The notes under the pieces: generated by a model
Told to the model about the DNA's origin: nothing
The model's input: only the letters and a program-made list of their open reading frames with translations
The model's database searches: none
Shown here: piece after piece, positions 27,867-38,537 of the stretch
How positions within the stretch are numbered: the first letter of the stretch is position 1
Layout of the letters: each line of letters opens with the position of its first letter
Made by a program: the position numbers and the translations under genes
Origin: Candidatus Palauibacter rhopaloidicola
GTDB taxonomy: Bacteria > Gemmatimonadota > Gemmatimonadetes > Palauibacterales > Palauibacteraceae
Direction: 5' to 3'
Assembly: GCA_026914155.1 (NCBI GenBank)
Contig: JAPPGH010000038.1
Span: forward strand, 1-49,755
Length of the DNA: 49,755 nt

Positions 27867-28339
27867 AGGGACTCGTGCGGTTTCTCAGCGACCAAATCAC
27901 CGGCGGTTGTCACAGGAGTCGATGTGGCAAAGATCGCTGCTGGATGTCCATGGAAGGAGTGCCTGCCAATCATCTGCTTGTTGACGTTGATTGCGACGAG
28001 CTTTCTGAACTTCACGCAGGCCCGAGGGCGGACTATTTGTTCGTCGCCGAGGAAGGGACCAGTTGGGTTGTACCCATAGAACTCAAGAGCGGTCGGTTCG
28101 CTGCCGAACATGTGCTGAAACAGCTTCAAGGAACCGCTACTATGGCAGAAGCGTGGATTCCGCCGCACCAGAGGTTTTTGTTGTTACCAACCATAGCGCA
28201 CGGAGGAAAACCCCTGCGCGCAACCGAGCGGACGATACTTCGCAGGACCAAGGTCACGCTGCACGGCCGAAAGGGACAAGCGCTGCTGCGTAGGTGCGGT
28301 GCCGCGATCACCGGGGTGCTGGATGGAAGCAGGGCGTGA
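27863..28339 (+). CDS. Small protein with PD-(D/E)XK-like motif, partner of the ATPase
   Basis: A 158-residue protein coupled to the ATPase gene by ATGA. It contains D57 in RADYLFV, then E73 and K75 in PIELKSG, followed by KQLQ (Q87), the order and spacing of a PD-(D/E)XK nuclease site. The N-terminus has three cysteines spaced C-x4-C-x4-C (16, 21, 26), possibly a metal site. No family name comes to mind. As the partner of a sensor-type ATPase it may be the effector nuclease, but a non-catalytic role is possible because the core fold would be short. Composition matches the ATPase gene, so both probably moved together. Confidence 0.6.
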   Translation: MKGLVRFLSDQITGGCHRSRCGKDRCWMSMEGVPANHLLVDVDCDELSELHAGPRADYLFVAEEGTSWVVPIELKSGRFAAEHVLKQLQGTATMAEAWIPPHQRFLLLPTIAHGGKPLRATERTILRRTKVTLHGRKGQALLRRCGAAITGVLDGSRA

Positions 28340-28412
28340 GATGGTGGCGAAGTCGCATGGCTTGGCGCGGAGAAGGATGTCTCGTGATCCCCACCCGTAG
28401 GAGACGATTGAT

Positions 28413-28805
28413 ATGCAACTCGGCGCCTTCTCAATCAGCCTTTCCGTCAACGACCTCGAAGCCTCCAAGTCCTTCTATGAGAAGCTCGGCTTCAGGCAGA
28501 CCGGCGGGGACGGCACGGGCTACCTGATCATGGTCAACGACACCACCGTCATCGGCCTCTTCCACGGGATGTTCGAGGGCAATATCCTCACCTTCAACCC
28601 CGGGCTGGCCCAGGACATGTCGCGGCCGGAGATCTTCACCGATGTGAGGGAGATCCGCGCGTCGCTGGTGGCGGACGGCGTGGAGATGTCGACGGACACG
28701 GACCCGGACGGCACCGGGCCCGCGCACATCGTGGTGGTGGATCCGGACGGGAACCCGGTGCTGATCGACCAGTTCTTCCCGAGACCGGGGAGCGAAGGGA
28801 AATGA
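28413..28805 (+). CDS. VOC-family (glyoxalase/bleomycin-resistance fold) protein
   Basis: A 130-residue single-chain VOC protein: begins [22 protein letters not shown] and ends [18 protein letters not shown], the two beta-alpha-beta modules typical of the fold. Members bind metal and act on small carbon compounds; the substrate here is unknown. Start ATG with GGAG upstream. It is followed 16 bases later by the SRPBCC gene, and the two may share a transcript. It marks the return to core-like, GC-rich coding after the ATPase module. Confidence 0.88.
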   Translation: MQLGAFSISLSVNDLEASKSFYEKLGFRQTGGDGTGYLIMVNDTTVIGLFHGMFEGNILTFNPGLAQDMSRPEIFTDVREIRASLVADGVEMSTDTDPDGTGPAHIVVVDPDGNPVLIDQFFPRPGSEGK

Positions 28806-28821
28806 AACCGAGGAGAGAGCC

Positions 28822-29274
28822 TTGAGCCGCACAGAGATACAGCGCACCATCGCCGCGCCCGCCGACAGGGTCTTCGCAGCGGTCGCCGACGTGAGACAGT
28901 TCTCGCGCGCCGTGGAGCACATCGAGCGCGTCGAGTTCGTGTCCGACACCCGGACCGGCCTGGGCACCCGCTTCCGCGAAACCCGCCGCATGCGTGGGCG
29001 GGAGGCCACGGTCGAACTCGAGATCACGGAGTTCGCAGAGCCCGAGCGAGTCCGGTTCCTGTCGGAGGCCGGTGGTGTGAAGTGGGACACGGTCTTCACG
29101 GTTGTGGCAGGCCGAGACGGTAACACGCGCCTGATGTTGGTCATGGAGGCTACGCCTCTCACCTTCCCGGCCCGACTCATGGTGCCGCTGATGAAGGGCA
29201 TGGTCCGCAAGGCGATTGCCGCGGACATGGACGCGGTCAAGAGGTATTGCGAGAGATCTTCGGGAGGTCCGTAG
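28822..29274 (+). CDS. SRPBCC-family (START/polyketide-cyclase fold) protein
   Basis: A 150-residue protein with the family opening EIQRTIAAPADRVFAAVADV and a closing helix LMVPLMKGMVRKAIAADMDAVKR, forming a hydrophobic ligand pocket. Ligand unknown. The TTG start at 28822 is supported by GAGGAG six bases upstream. Probably co-transcribed with the VOC gene. Confidence 0.85.
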   Translation: MSRTEIQRTIAAPADRVFAAVADVRQFSRAVEHIERVEFVSDTRTGLGTRFRETRRMRGREATVELEITEFAEPERVRFLSEAGGVKWDTVFTVVAGRDGNTRLMLVMEATPLTFPARLMVPLMKGMVRKAIAADMDAVKRYCERSSGGP

Positions 29275-29373
29275 CGCGCCGGGGTTTGCATCGTTGTTCG
29301 AGCGCATCCAGCTTTGGGCGCTTAATGTTCCGATACCCTTGTCGAAATCGATACCTACCAGAGACACATACAC

Positions 29374-31641
<2,268 letters not shown>

Positions 31642-31645
31642 AGCC

Positions 31646-33052
31646 ATGACGATCATCGATGCGCGCGCGCGCCGCCGCTTCCCCGGCAGAGCGCTCTTCC
31701 TGCTTGCGCTCGCCCCCGCGCTTGCGGCCGATCTGGCCGCCCAGAAGCCGGTCCATGTTCCGGAAGACATCCCGGCCCGCGTCCAACCCCTTCCTTCCCT
31801 GCGCGAACAGGCGGCGGAGCAGCAGGAGTGGCTGGAGCTGCGCATCGGGCGCATTCTGCCGGCGCTGATGGCGGAATACGACGTGCGCATGTGGATCCTG
31901 TCCATGCGCGAGTACGCCGAGGATCCCGTCTTCTGGTCGATCACATCGCCGACCACCTTCGCCGCCCGCCGGCGCTCCATCTACGTATTCACGCGTCAGG
32001 ACGACGGCGCGGTGGAGCGGCTGGCGCTCGGCGGAACCGACCAGGGCGGCGTCTTCCAGGCGTATCGCTCCACGCGGCCGGCGCCCACGCAGCCCACCGC
32101 GGAGCTGGTCGGCAACGAGCAGTGGCGGCTCCTGCGCGAGCTGGTGGAGGACCGCGATCCGGAGAACATCGTCCTCAACATCGACCCCGACTGGGCCTTC
32201 TCGGACGGCCTGCACGCCGGGGAGCGCGAGGAGCTGGAGGAGGCGCTGGGCCCGGAGCTGATGGGCCGCGTGAAGCGCGAGCCGCGCCTGGCCATGAACT
32301 ACATCGCGCTGCGCCTGCCGGAGATGATGCCCCGATACCGGAAGATCGAGGAGACGGTGCACGCGGTCATCTCGGAGGCCTTTTCTAACGCCGTGATCAC
32401 CCCCGGCGAGACCACCATTGAGGACGTGGAGTGGTGGATGCGCCAGCGGGTGCGCGACCTGGGCTACACGGTCTGGTTCCAGGCCAACGTGGACGTGCAG
32501 CGGGCGGGCGAGGTGCCCTCGGACGGCCCCGCCGTCATCGAGCGAGGCGACCTGCTCTGGACCGACTTCGGGGTGGTGGCGCAGAACCTCCACACCGATA
32601 CCCAGCACCTGGGCTACGTCCTGCGCGAGGGTGAGACCGAGGTGCCTGCGGGACTCCGGCAGTGCATCGCCAACTCGAACCGCCTGCAGGACATCCTGCT
32701 CGAGCACATGGAACCCGGGCTGACCGGCAACGTGATCCTGGCCAACACGCTGGCGCAGATGCACGAGGAAGGCATCAACGGGACCGTGTACACGCACCCC
32801 ATCGGCGATCACGGCCACGGCGCCGGGCCGCTGATCGGACGCTGGGACGGGCAGGAAGGTGTGCCGGTGCGCGGCGACGCGGTGCTGCTGCCCTCGACCT
32901 GGCACTCGATCGAGCTGCAGGCCACGACCCCGATCCCCGAGTGGGACGGCAAGGCGGCCAGTTGCCGCCAGGAGGAAGAGGCGTACCTCGACACCGAGGG
33001 CGCGCGCCACTGGGTGTTCCGGAGGCAGAGCAGGTTCCACATCGTGTGGTAG
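31646..33052 (+). CDS. Secreted M24-family (Xaa-Pro aminopeptidase-like) metallopeptidase
   Basis: The ATG at 31646 follows GGAGG formed at the end of maeB. The 468-residue product has a signal peptide (RALFLLALAPALAADLAAQ) and a pita-bread M24 catalytic domain whose ligands can be placed: D307 in LLWTDFG, D318 in NLHTDTQHLGY, H389 in HPIGDHGHG, E423 in SIELQ, with E432 as a possible fifth. It would remove N-terminal residues, often before proline, outside the cytoplasm. It pairs naturally with the M28 peptidase encoded next. Confidence 0.9.
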   Translation: MTIIDARARRRFPGRALFLLALAPALAADLAAQKPVHVPEDIPARVQPLPSLREQAAEQQEWLELRIGRILPALMAEYDVRMWILSMREYAEDPVFWSITSPTTFAARRRSIYVFTRQDDGAVERLALGGTDQGGVFQAYRSTRPAPTQPTAELVGNEQWRLLRELVEDRDPENIVLNIDPDWAFSDGLHAGEREELEEALGPELMGRVKREPRLAMNYIALRLPEMMPRYRKIEETVHAVISEAFSNAVITPGETTIEDVEWWMRQRVRDLGYTVWFQANVDVQRAGEVPSDGPAVIERGDLLWTDFGVVAQNLHTDTQHLGYVLREGETEVPAGLRQCIANSNRLQDILLEHMEPGLTGNVILANTLAQMHEEGINGTVYTHPIGDHGHGAGPLIGRWDGQEGVPVRGDAVLLPSTWHSIELQATTPIPEWDGKAASCRQEEEAYLDTEGARHWVFRRQSRFHIVW

Positions 33053-33122
33053 TGACGGCTTGTTCTACCACGGACGGCGGTGATGGCTGACGCTGCGCAA
33101 CGGCAGGCAAGGACGGAATGAC

Positions 33123-34733
33123 ATGAAAACGATGCGAATCACGATGCGGGGATGGGGCGTTGGCATGCTGCTCGGCGCAGCCTCGGCACTGGCCATTCCG
33201 CCGCAGGCAGCCGCGGCACAGGGACTGGCGGTGCCGGATCCCGTGCTCGAGGGCATCTGGGCCGAGACGATGGACAACTCGCAGATCGAGGCCATGGGAC
33301 AGGTGCTGCTGGACGCCATCGGCCCCCGGCTGACGGGGTCGCCGCACATGGAACGGGCCCAGGAATGGGCGGTCTCGATGCTCTCCGGCTGGGGGGTGGA
33401 GGCCCGCACCGAGGAGTACGGCACCTGGGAGGGCTGGGACCGCGGCGTCAGCCACGTGGACCTGGTGTCGCCGCGGGTGCGCTCGCTGGAGGGACGCATC
33501 CTGGCGTGGAGCCCCGGGACCGGGGGCGAGCCGGTCGAAGGCGGGGTCGCCGTCCTGCCGGAAATGCGCTCGCCGGCGGACTGGCAGGCCTTCCTGGGCA
33601 CGGTGAGCGGCAAGTGGGTGATGTTCTCCTATCCGCAGCCGACCTGCCGCGCGGACGAGCAGTGGCTCGAGTTCGCACAGGACGGATCGTACGAAGCCAT
33701 GGCCGAGGCGCGCACGGCGGGCAACCGGGCGTTCAACCAGAGTCTGGCCGCCACCGGCACGCGCGATCCGCGCCGCCGCGACCTGCACACGCAGATCGAA
33801 GAAGCGGGCGCACTCGGAATCGTGACCTCGCTCTGGCCGGGCTCCTACGGCACGACCCGCGTCTTCAACGCCTACAACCGCGAGACTCCCACCTTCGAGC
33901 TGGGGTGCGAGGACTACGGGCTCGTCCATCGCCTGGCCGCCAACGGACAGGAGCCGGTGCTGCGGCTGACCGCGGAGGCCGAGAACCTGGGTGAGGTGCC
34001 GGTCTCGAACGTCATCGGCACAATCCCGGGGACCGAGCGTCCGGACGAGTATGTGATGCTCTCGGCGCATTTCGACTCGTGGGAGGGCGGATCGGGCGCG
34101 ACCGACAACGCCACCGGCTCGCTGCTCATGCTCGAGACCATGCGCATCCTGTCCGCCGTCTATCCGAACCCGAAGCGCACCATCCTCATCGGGCTCTGGA
34201 ACGGCGAGGAACAGGGGCTCAACGGCTCGCGCGCCTTCAGCGAGGACCATCCCGAGGTGGTGGAGGGGCTGCAGGTGCTCTTCAACCAGGACAACGGGAC
34301 CGGCCGGGTGGTGAACATCTCCGCCCAGGGGTTTACGGAGGTGGGATCGTCGCTCGCGCGATGGCTGACGCGGGTGCCGGTCGAGGTCTCGGGGCACGTG
34401 AGCCTGAGGCTCCCGGGGAATCCGGGCGGGGGCGGTTCGGACTACGCGTCCTTCGTCTGCCACGGCGCGCCCGGCATCAACCTGAGCGCGCTGTCGTGGG
34501 ACTACGGCTCACACACCTGGCACACTCACCGCGACACCTTCGACAAGCTCGTCTTCGACGATCTGAGGAACAACGCGGTGCTGGCGGCTTCGCTCGTCTA
34601 CCTGGCTTCCGAGGACGATCAGCGGGTGAGCCGCGAGCGGCGAGAGCTGATCATGGGGCTCGGCGGAACCGGCGGGCGCTGGCCGGAATGCACGCCGGCG
34701 GCGCGGAGTTCGCGGGCCAGCCAGAGGATGTAG
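33123..34733 (+). CDS. Secreted M28-family zinc aminopeptidase
   Basis: A 536-residue exported peptidase: signal peptide ending near AQAAAAQG, a central PA-type insert (about 120-230), and an M28 domain with two-zinc ligands: H316 and D318 in SAHFDSW, D328 in SGATDNATG, E362/E363 in WNGEEQG, D390 in FNQDNGTG and a histidine in TWHTHRDT (467 or 469). It removes N-terminal amino acids from peptides. Located 70 bases after the M24 gene on the same strand, so a joint role in extracellular peptide breakdown is likely. Confidence 0.92.
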   Translation: MKTMRITMRGWGVGMLLGAASALAIPPQAAAAQGLAVPDPVLEGIWAETMDNSQIEAMGQVLLDAIGPRLTGSPHMERAQEWAVSMLSGWGVEARTEEYGTWEGWDRGVSHVDLVSPRVRSLEGRILAWSPGTGGEPVEGGVAVLPEMRSPADWQAFLGTVSGKWVMFSYPQPTCRADEQWLEFAQDGSYEAMAEARTAGNRAFNQSLAATGTRDPRRRDLHTQIEEAGALGIVTSLWPGSYGTTRVFNAYNRETPTFELGCEDYGLVHRLAANGQEPVLRLTAEAENLGEVPVSNVIGTIPGTERPDEYVMLSAHFDSWEGGSGATDNATGSLLMLETMRILSAVYPNPKRTILIGLWNGEEQGLNGSRAFSEDHPEVVEGLQVLFNQDNGTGRVVNISAQGFTEVGSSLARWLTRVPVEVSGHVSLRLPGNPGGGGSDYASFVCHGAPGINLSALSWDYGSHTWHTHRDTFDKLVFDDLRNNAVLAASLVYLASEDDQRVSRERRELIMGLGGTGGRWPECTPAARSSRASQRM

Positions 34734-34737
34734 GGGG

Positions 34738-34777
34738 CGCAAGACGAGTTGCCGATCAAACCGGTATGCGTCTTGCG
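34738..34777. terminator. Stem-loop between convergent genes, possible bidirectional terminator
   Basis: CGCAAGACG (34738-34746) and CGTCTTGCG (34769-34777) form a perfect 9-bp stem with a 22-base loop between the stops of convergent genes. TTGCCGATC is repeated at 34749-34757 and 34780-34788, once in the loop and once just after the stem. There is no U tract. Confidence 0.4.
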
Positions 34778-34819
34778 ATTTGCCGATCGTTCGCGGACAC
34801 GTAAGACGGTACCGCGCCA

Positions 34820-36046
34820 TCAGCCGTCCGCAGGCGGCCCGTCACCTCCCCCCACCCAGCGGTCGACCAGGACCGAGGTGGTGATCTGGCCCCACAGGTT
34901 GGTGACCGTGCGGAACATGTCCGGGATGCGGTCGATGCCGAGCAGGATGCCCAGCCCGCCGAGCGGCACCCCCGCCACGTCCAGGGCGGGCGCCATGGTG
35001 AAGATGCTCGCCGACGGCACCGGCGCGATGGTGAGCGCGACCAGGAATACGGCGAGCACCGCCCCTCCGGCCGCGGCGAGCGGGAACGGCACCTCGAACA
35101 GGTGCGCCAGGAAGACTACGGCGGCCCCCTGGAAGAGCGCGCTGCCGGGCCGGTAGAGCGACGCGCCCAGCGGCACCACCAGGTCGGCGACGTTCGGCGA
35201 CACCCCCAGCTTCCCGCTCGCCTCCTGGAGCGACGCAGGGAGGGCGGCGACCGTGCTGGTGCTCGCGAAGGCGATGGAGGTGGCGCCGAACACGCCCTTC
35301 ACGTAGCGGCCGGGGCCGATGCCGCCCACCCAACGCAGCAGCACCAGGAACACCCCGCCGGTGAACAGGAGGAGCCCGGCGAGCACGGCCGCGACGAACA
35401 CCGCCAGGCTCTGCACCAGGTCCCACCCGAGCTGCGCGGTCACCGGGGCGGCCAGCCCGAAGACGCCGACCGGCGCGCTCCAGAGCACCCACCAGACCAG
35501 CTTGATCAGCGTGGCCGAGACCGCGTCGGCGAAGGCCAGGAGTTGCTCCTTGTGCTTCCCGCCCAGCGCGGCCGCGGCCGCTCCGAAGAGCGCCGTGAAC
35601 ACGATCAGCGGGAGCAGGCTTCCCGCCGAGGCGGCCGCGAAGGGGTTGGGCGGCACCAGAGTCACCAGGAAGTCGACCACGCCGGGGATCTCGGGCGCGG
35701 CCTGTTCGCCCGCCGCCGGCATCGCCACCTCCGGCGCAAAGCGCAGGAAGAAGGCCATGGTCGCCATGCCCAGCACGATCGCCGGCGGGGTGGTGATCCA
35801 GTAGAAGCCGAGGGTGGTGCCGCCCAGCCGCCCGAGTTTGCGCAGGTCGCCGAGGCGGGCCACCCCCGTGAAGATCACCGCCATCACCAGTGGGATCACC
35901 ACCATGCGGATGGCGTTCATGAAGACGGTGCCGATGGGCGCGGAGGCCAGCGCCACCGACATGAGCGCCTCCGACCCGGTGGCCGCGGCGAGCAACCCGA
36001 CCCCCAGGCCCAGGACGAGTCCCGCGGCGATGAGGATGTGCAGCAT
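34820..36046 (-). CDS. Dicarboxylate/amino acid:cation symporter (DAACS family)
   Basis: A 408-residue inner-membrane carrier with the GltPh-type layout: MNAIRMVVIPLVMAVIFTG (helix near the first re-entrant region), the serine-rich hairpin AFASTSTVAALP and the substrate-binding end IDRIPDMFRTVTNLWGQI, where the aspartate, arginine and asparagine are the known ligand and cation contacts. Imports dicarboxylates or glutamate/aspartate with Na+ or H+. It suits the malic enzyme nearby as a C4-acid source, though it is on the other strand. ATG 36046 starts in a 140-base divergent promoter region. Confidence 0.93.
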   Translation of the reverse strand: MLHILIAAGLVLGLGVGLLAAATGSEALMSVALASAPIGTVFMNAIRMVVIPLVMAVIFTGVARLGDLRKLGRLGGTTLGFYWITTPPAIVLGMATMAFFLRFAPEVAMPAAGEQAAPEIPGVVDFLVTLVPPNPFAAASAGSLLPLIVFTALFGAAAAALGGKHKEQLLAFADAVSATLIKLVWWVLWSAPVGVFGLAAPVTAQLGWDLVQSLAVFVAAVLAGLLLFTGGVFLVLLRWVGGIGPGRYVKGVFGATSIAFASTSTVAALPASLQEASGKLGVSPNVADLVVPLGASLYRPGSALFQGAAVVFLAHLFEVPFPLAAAGGAVLAVFLVALTIAPVPSASIFTMAPALDVAGVPLGGLGILLGIDRIPDMFRTVTNLWGQITTSVLVDRWVGGGDGPPADG

Positions 36047-36186
36047 GGCGGTACTCCGGGCTGGAGGTCGGGCGCCGGTCGGCTGGCTCGCGCCGGCGGG
36101 GCTGCACGGATGCTACGCCGCGTTCTTCCCGCCCGGCAACCCCGCAATCAGAGTATCTTCCTCCACCCCCGGCCCGGAGACCTCCC

Positions 36187-36597
36187 GTGAACGACCCCTA
36201 CCTCGTCGCGATAGCCATCCTGGGCGGCCTTCTCGCCCTCACCGCCCTCGTCCTCGCCATCGTGCTGCGGCGCTACACCCGGCTGCGCCTGGAGCTGCCG
36301 GCCCGGCTGCAGGAGGCGCGCGAGGACGCGGTGGCGCGCAGCACGGCGGTCGTGCGCGGGAAGGCGTTCGAGCACCTGGCACCCTTCATGGACGACTTCG
36401 GATACCATCCGCGGGACGCCCGCTTTCTCGGCAGCCCCATCGACCTTGTCGTGTTCGACGGCCTCGGCGAGACCGATGTGCGCGAGATCGTTTTCGTGGA
36501 GGTCAAGACAGGCCGGTCTCGCCTGAGCGCGCGCGAGCGGGCGGTGCGGAAAGCCGTGCTCGAAGGGCGGGTGACCTGGCGGGAGCTGCGGGCCTGA
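36187..36597 (+). CDS. Membrane-anchored Holliday junction resolvase-like protein
   Basis: A 136-residue protein of the Endonuc_Holl type. An N-terminal transmembrane helix (VAIAILGGLLALTALVLAIVL) is followed by a charged coiled region and a small PD-(D/E)XK-like fold: D in LGSPIDLVVFDGL and the E-x-K in IVFVEVKTGRSRLS. Family members resemble archaeal resolvases in the C-terminal half, but a membrane anchor makes a recombination role doubtful. GTG start at 36187. TATCTT at 36158-36163 could be its -10 element. Confidence 0.82.
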   Translation: MNDPYLVAIAILGGLLALTALVLAIVLRRYTRLRLELPARLQEAREDAVARSTAVVRGKAFEHLAPFMDDFGYHPRDARFLGSPIDLVVFDGLGETDVREIVFVEVKTGRSRLSARERAVRKAVLEGRVTWRELRA

Positions 36598-36633
36598 GTG
36601 TGCCCCAGGGACTCCCGGGGCTAGAATAGGCCC

Positions 36634-38412
36634 ATGACATACGAAATCGTTTTCGTGCTTGTGGTTGCGGCGGCGGCGCTGGTGCTCTTCGCCATGGACC
36701 GCATCCGGCTCGACCAGCTCTCCATGTCGGTTCCGGTGGTGCTGCTGCTGGGCGGCATCATCGGCCCGCTGGAAGCGCTCTCCGGCCTCTCCAGCGAGGC
36801 CACCGTCACGGTGGCGGCGATGCTGGTGCTCGGGCTGGGGCTGCGCAAGACCGGGCTGGTAGCGGCGATCGGCATCTGGGCGCGCACGGCGCCGCTGGGC
36901 GGCAAGACCCTGCGCATGTTCATCCTGTGCCTGCTCGTGGCCTTCCTTTCACCGTTCCTGAACAACACCGCGGTGGTGATCGTGTTCATCCCGGTGTTCG
37001 CGGCGCTCGCCGAGCAGGCCGACGAACCGGTCTCGCTGTACCTGATGCCTCTCTCGTTCGTGGCCATCATGGGGGGCACGGTGACCCTGATCGGCACCGC
37101 CACCAACCTGGTCGTGCACGGGGAGGCGGTCGCGCGCGGGTACGACGAGCTGACGATGTTCTCCATCGCGCCGGTGGGGCTGATCTGCCTGGCGGTGGGG
37201 ATGCTCTACCTCTTCACCATCGGGCGTCACCAGATGCCCCGCCGGGAGCGCCCGCCGGACCTGTCGAGCCGCTACGGCGTGCGCCGGTTCACGACCGAGT
37301 TGCGGGTGGGGCGGGGCTCGCCCGCGGCCGGGCGCTCGCTGGCCGAGTTGCGCTGGGGCGAGCGCTTCGACGTCGTGGTCGTGGGAATCGAGCGGGGTGG
37401 ACGGGTCATCTCGCTCCCCGCGGGCGAGCGCGTGATCGAGGCCGGCGACAGGCTCTACGCCCAGGGCGCGGCCGACAACCTGCTGCGGCTCGCCCAGGGA
37501 CAGCGGCTGGACACGCCCGAGGGGAAGCCACCGCAGGAGGCAAGCGAGACCGTCGTCGGCGGGCGGATGGTGGAGGTCATCATGGGGCCCGGTTCGGCGC
37601 TCGTGGGGCGAACGCTCAAGGACCTCTCATTCGCCCAGCGCTATGACGTGACCGTGCTCGGGGTCCAGAGCCACGGAGCCGCAGTGACAGACCGGATCGC
37701 GCAGATGGAGTTCTCCGTGGGCGACATCCTCCTGGTGCGCGGGGAGGCGAGCGCCCTCGATCGCCTGGCCGACGAGCCCGGCTTCATCCTGATGGCCGAG
37801 GTGGACCACCCGGTGGGCAGCCGGCCGCGCGCCGCCTTCGCGGCCGCCATCATGGCCGCGGTGGTACTGGCCGCGAGCGTCGGCCTCTTCCCCATCTCCA
37901 CGTCGGCCATGGCGGGGGTGGCGCTCATGGTGTTCACGGGGTGCGTGCGCGTCGACGAGATCTACGCGGAGCTTGACTGGCTGGTCGTGTTCGTGATGGC
38001 CGGGCTCATCCCGCTGGGGGTGGCGATGGAGTCGACGGGGGCGGCCGCCTGGATCGCCTCTGGGGTGGTGGGCGCGACCTCCGGGCTGGGCGAGACCGGG
38101 ATGATCGCGGCGTTCTACCTGCTGACCGCCGTCATGACCGCCGTGGTGGCGAACACCGCCACCGCCGTGATGCTCACCCCGGTCGCCATCCTGGTGGCGC
38201 AGGACGCCGGGCTCAACCCGTACGCCCTTCTGGTGACGGTGATGTTCGGAGCCTCCGCCTCCTTCGTCACCCCTTTCGGCTACAAGACCAACGTCATGAT
38301 CTACTCGCCGGGCGGCTATCGCTTCATGGACTTCGTGAAGGTGGGCGGGCCGCTAAACCTGCTTCTGGCGATCGTGGCATCGATCTGCATTCCGTTCTTC
38401 TGGCCTAGTTGA
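36634..38412 (+). CDS. SLC13/DASS-type anion transporter with two RCK_C domains
   Basis: A 592-residue membrane protein in two transmembrane blocks (about 1-195 and 395-592) carrying NNTAVVIVFIPVF and, in the second half, NTATAVMLTPVAILVA, the paired signature loops of DASS carriers. Two cytosolic TrkA-C (RCK_C) domains lie between (about 210-290 and 300-385; each with a GRxL motif and a closing GDxL segment). Substrates in the family are dicarboxylates, sulfate and similar anions; RCK_C domains usually confer ligand control. It starts 36 bases after the resolvase-like gene. Confidence 0.9.
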   Translation: MTYEIVFVLVVAAAALVLFAMDRIRLDQLSMSVPVVLLLGGIIGPLEALSGLSSEATVTVAAMLVLGLGLRKTGLVAAIGIWARTAPLGGKTLRMFILCLLVAFLSPFLNNTAVVIVFIPVFAALAEQADEPVSLYLMPLSFVAIMGGTVTLIGTATNLVVHGEAVARGYDELTMFSIAPVGLICLAVGMLYLFTIGRHQMPRRERPPDLSSRYGVRRFTTELRVGRGSPAAGRSLAELRWGERFDVVVVGIERGGRVISLPAGERVIEAGDRLYAQGAADNLLRLAQGQRLDTPEGKPPQEASETVVGGRMVEVIMGPGSALVGRTLKDLSFAQRYDVTVLGVQSHGAAVTDRIAQMEFSVGDILLVRGEASALDRLADEPGFILMAEVDHPVGSRPRAAFAAAIMAAVVLAASVGLFPISTSAMAGVALMVFTGCVRVDEIYAELDWLVVFVMAGLIPLGVAMESTGAAAWIASGVVGATSGLGETGMIAAFYLLTAVMTAVVANTATAVMLTPVAILVAQDAGLNPYALLVTVMFGASASFVTPFGYKTNVMIYSPGGYRFMDFVKVGGPLNLLLAIVASICIPFFWPS

Positions 38413-38537
38413 GGGCGTCACGGGGCAATCGGGCAACCTCCTCGCCACAGAGAGAATCACATCCTACCGAGGGCGTGAGGCATCCGGCCGGGTCGCGCCT
38501 TGGTGCGTGCATCGTTCCCGAGGACGAGCGACATGCG

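Noticed and set aside
32775..34463. Minus-strand 562-codon frame opposite the M24 and M28 genes
   Set aside because: Spans a gene boundary antisense; composition is that of a high-GC shadow.
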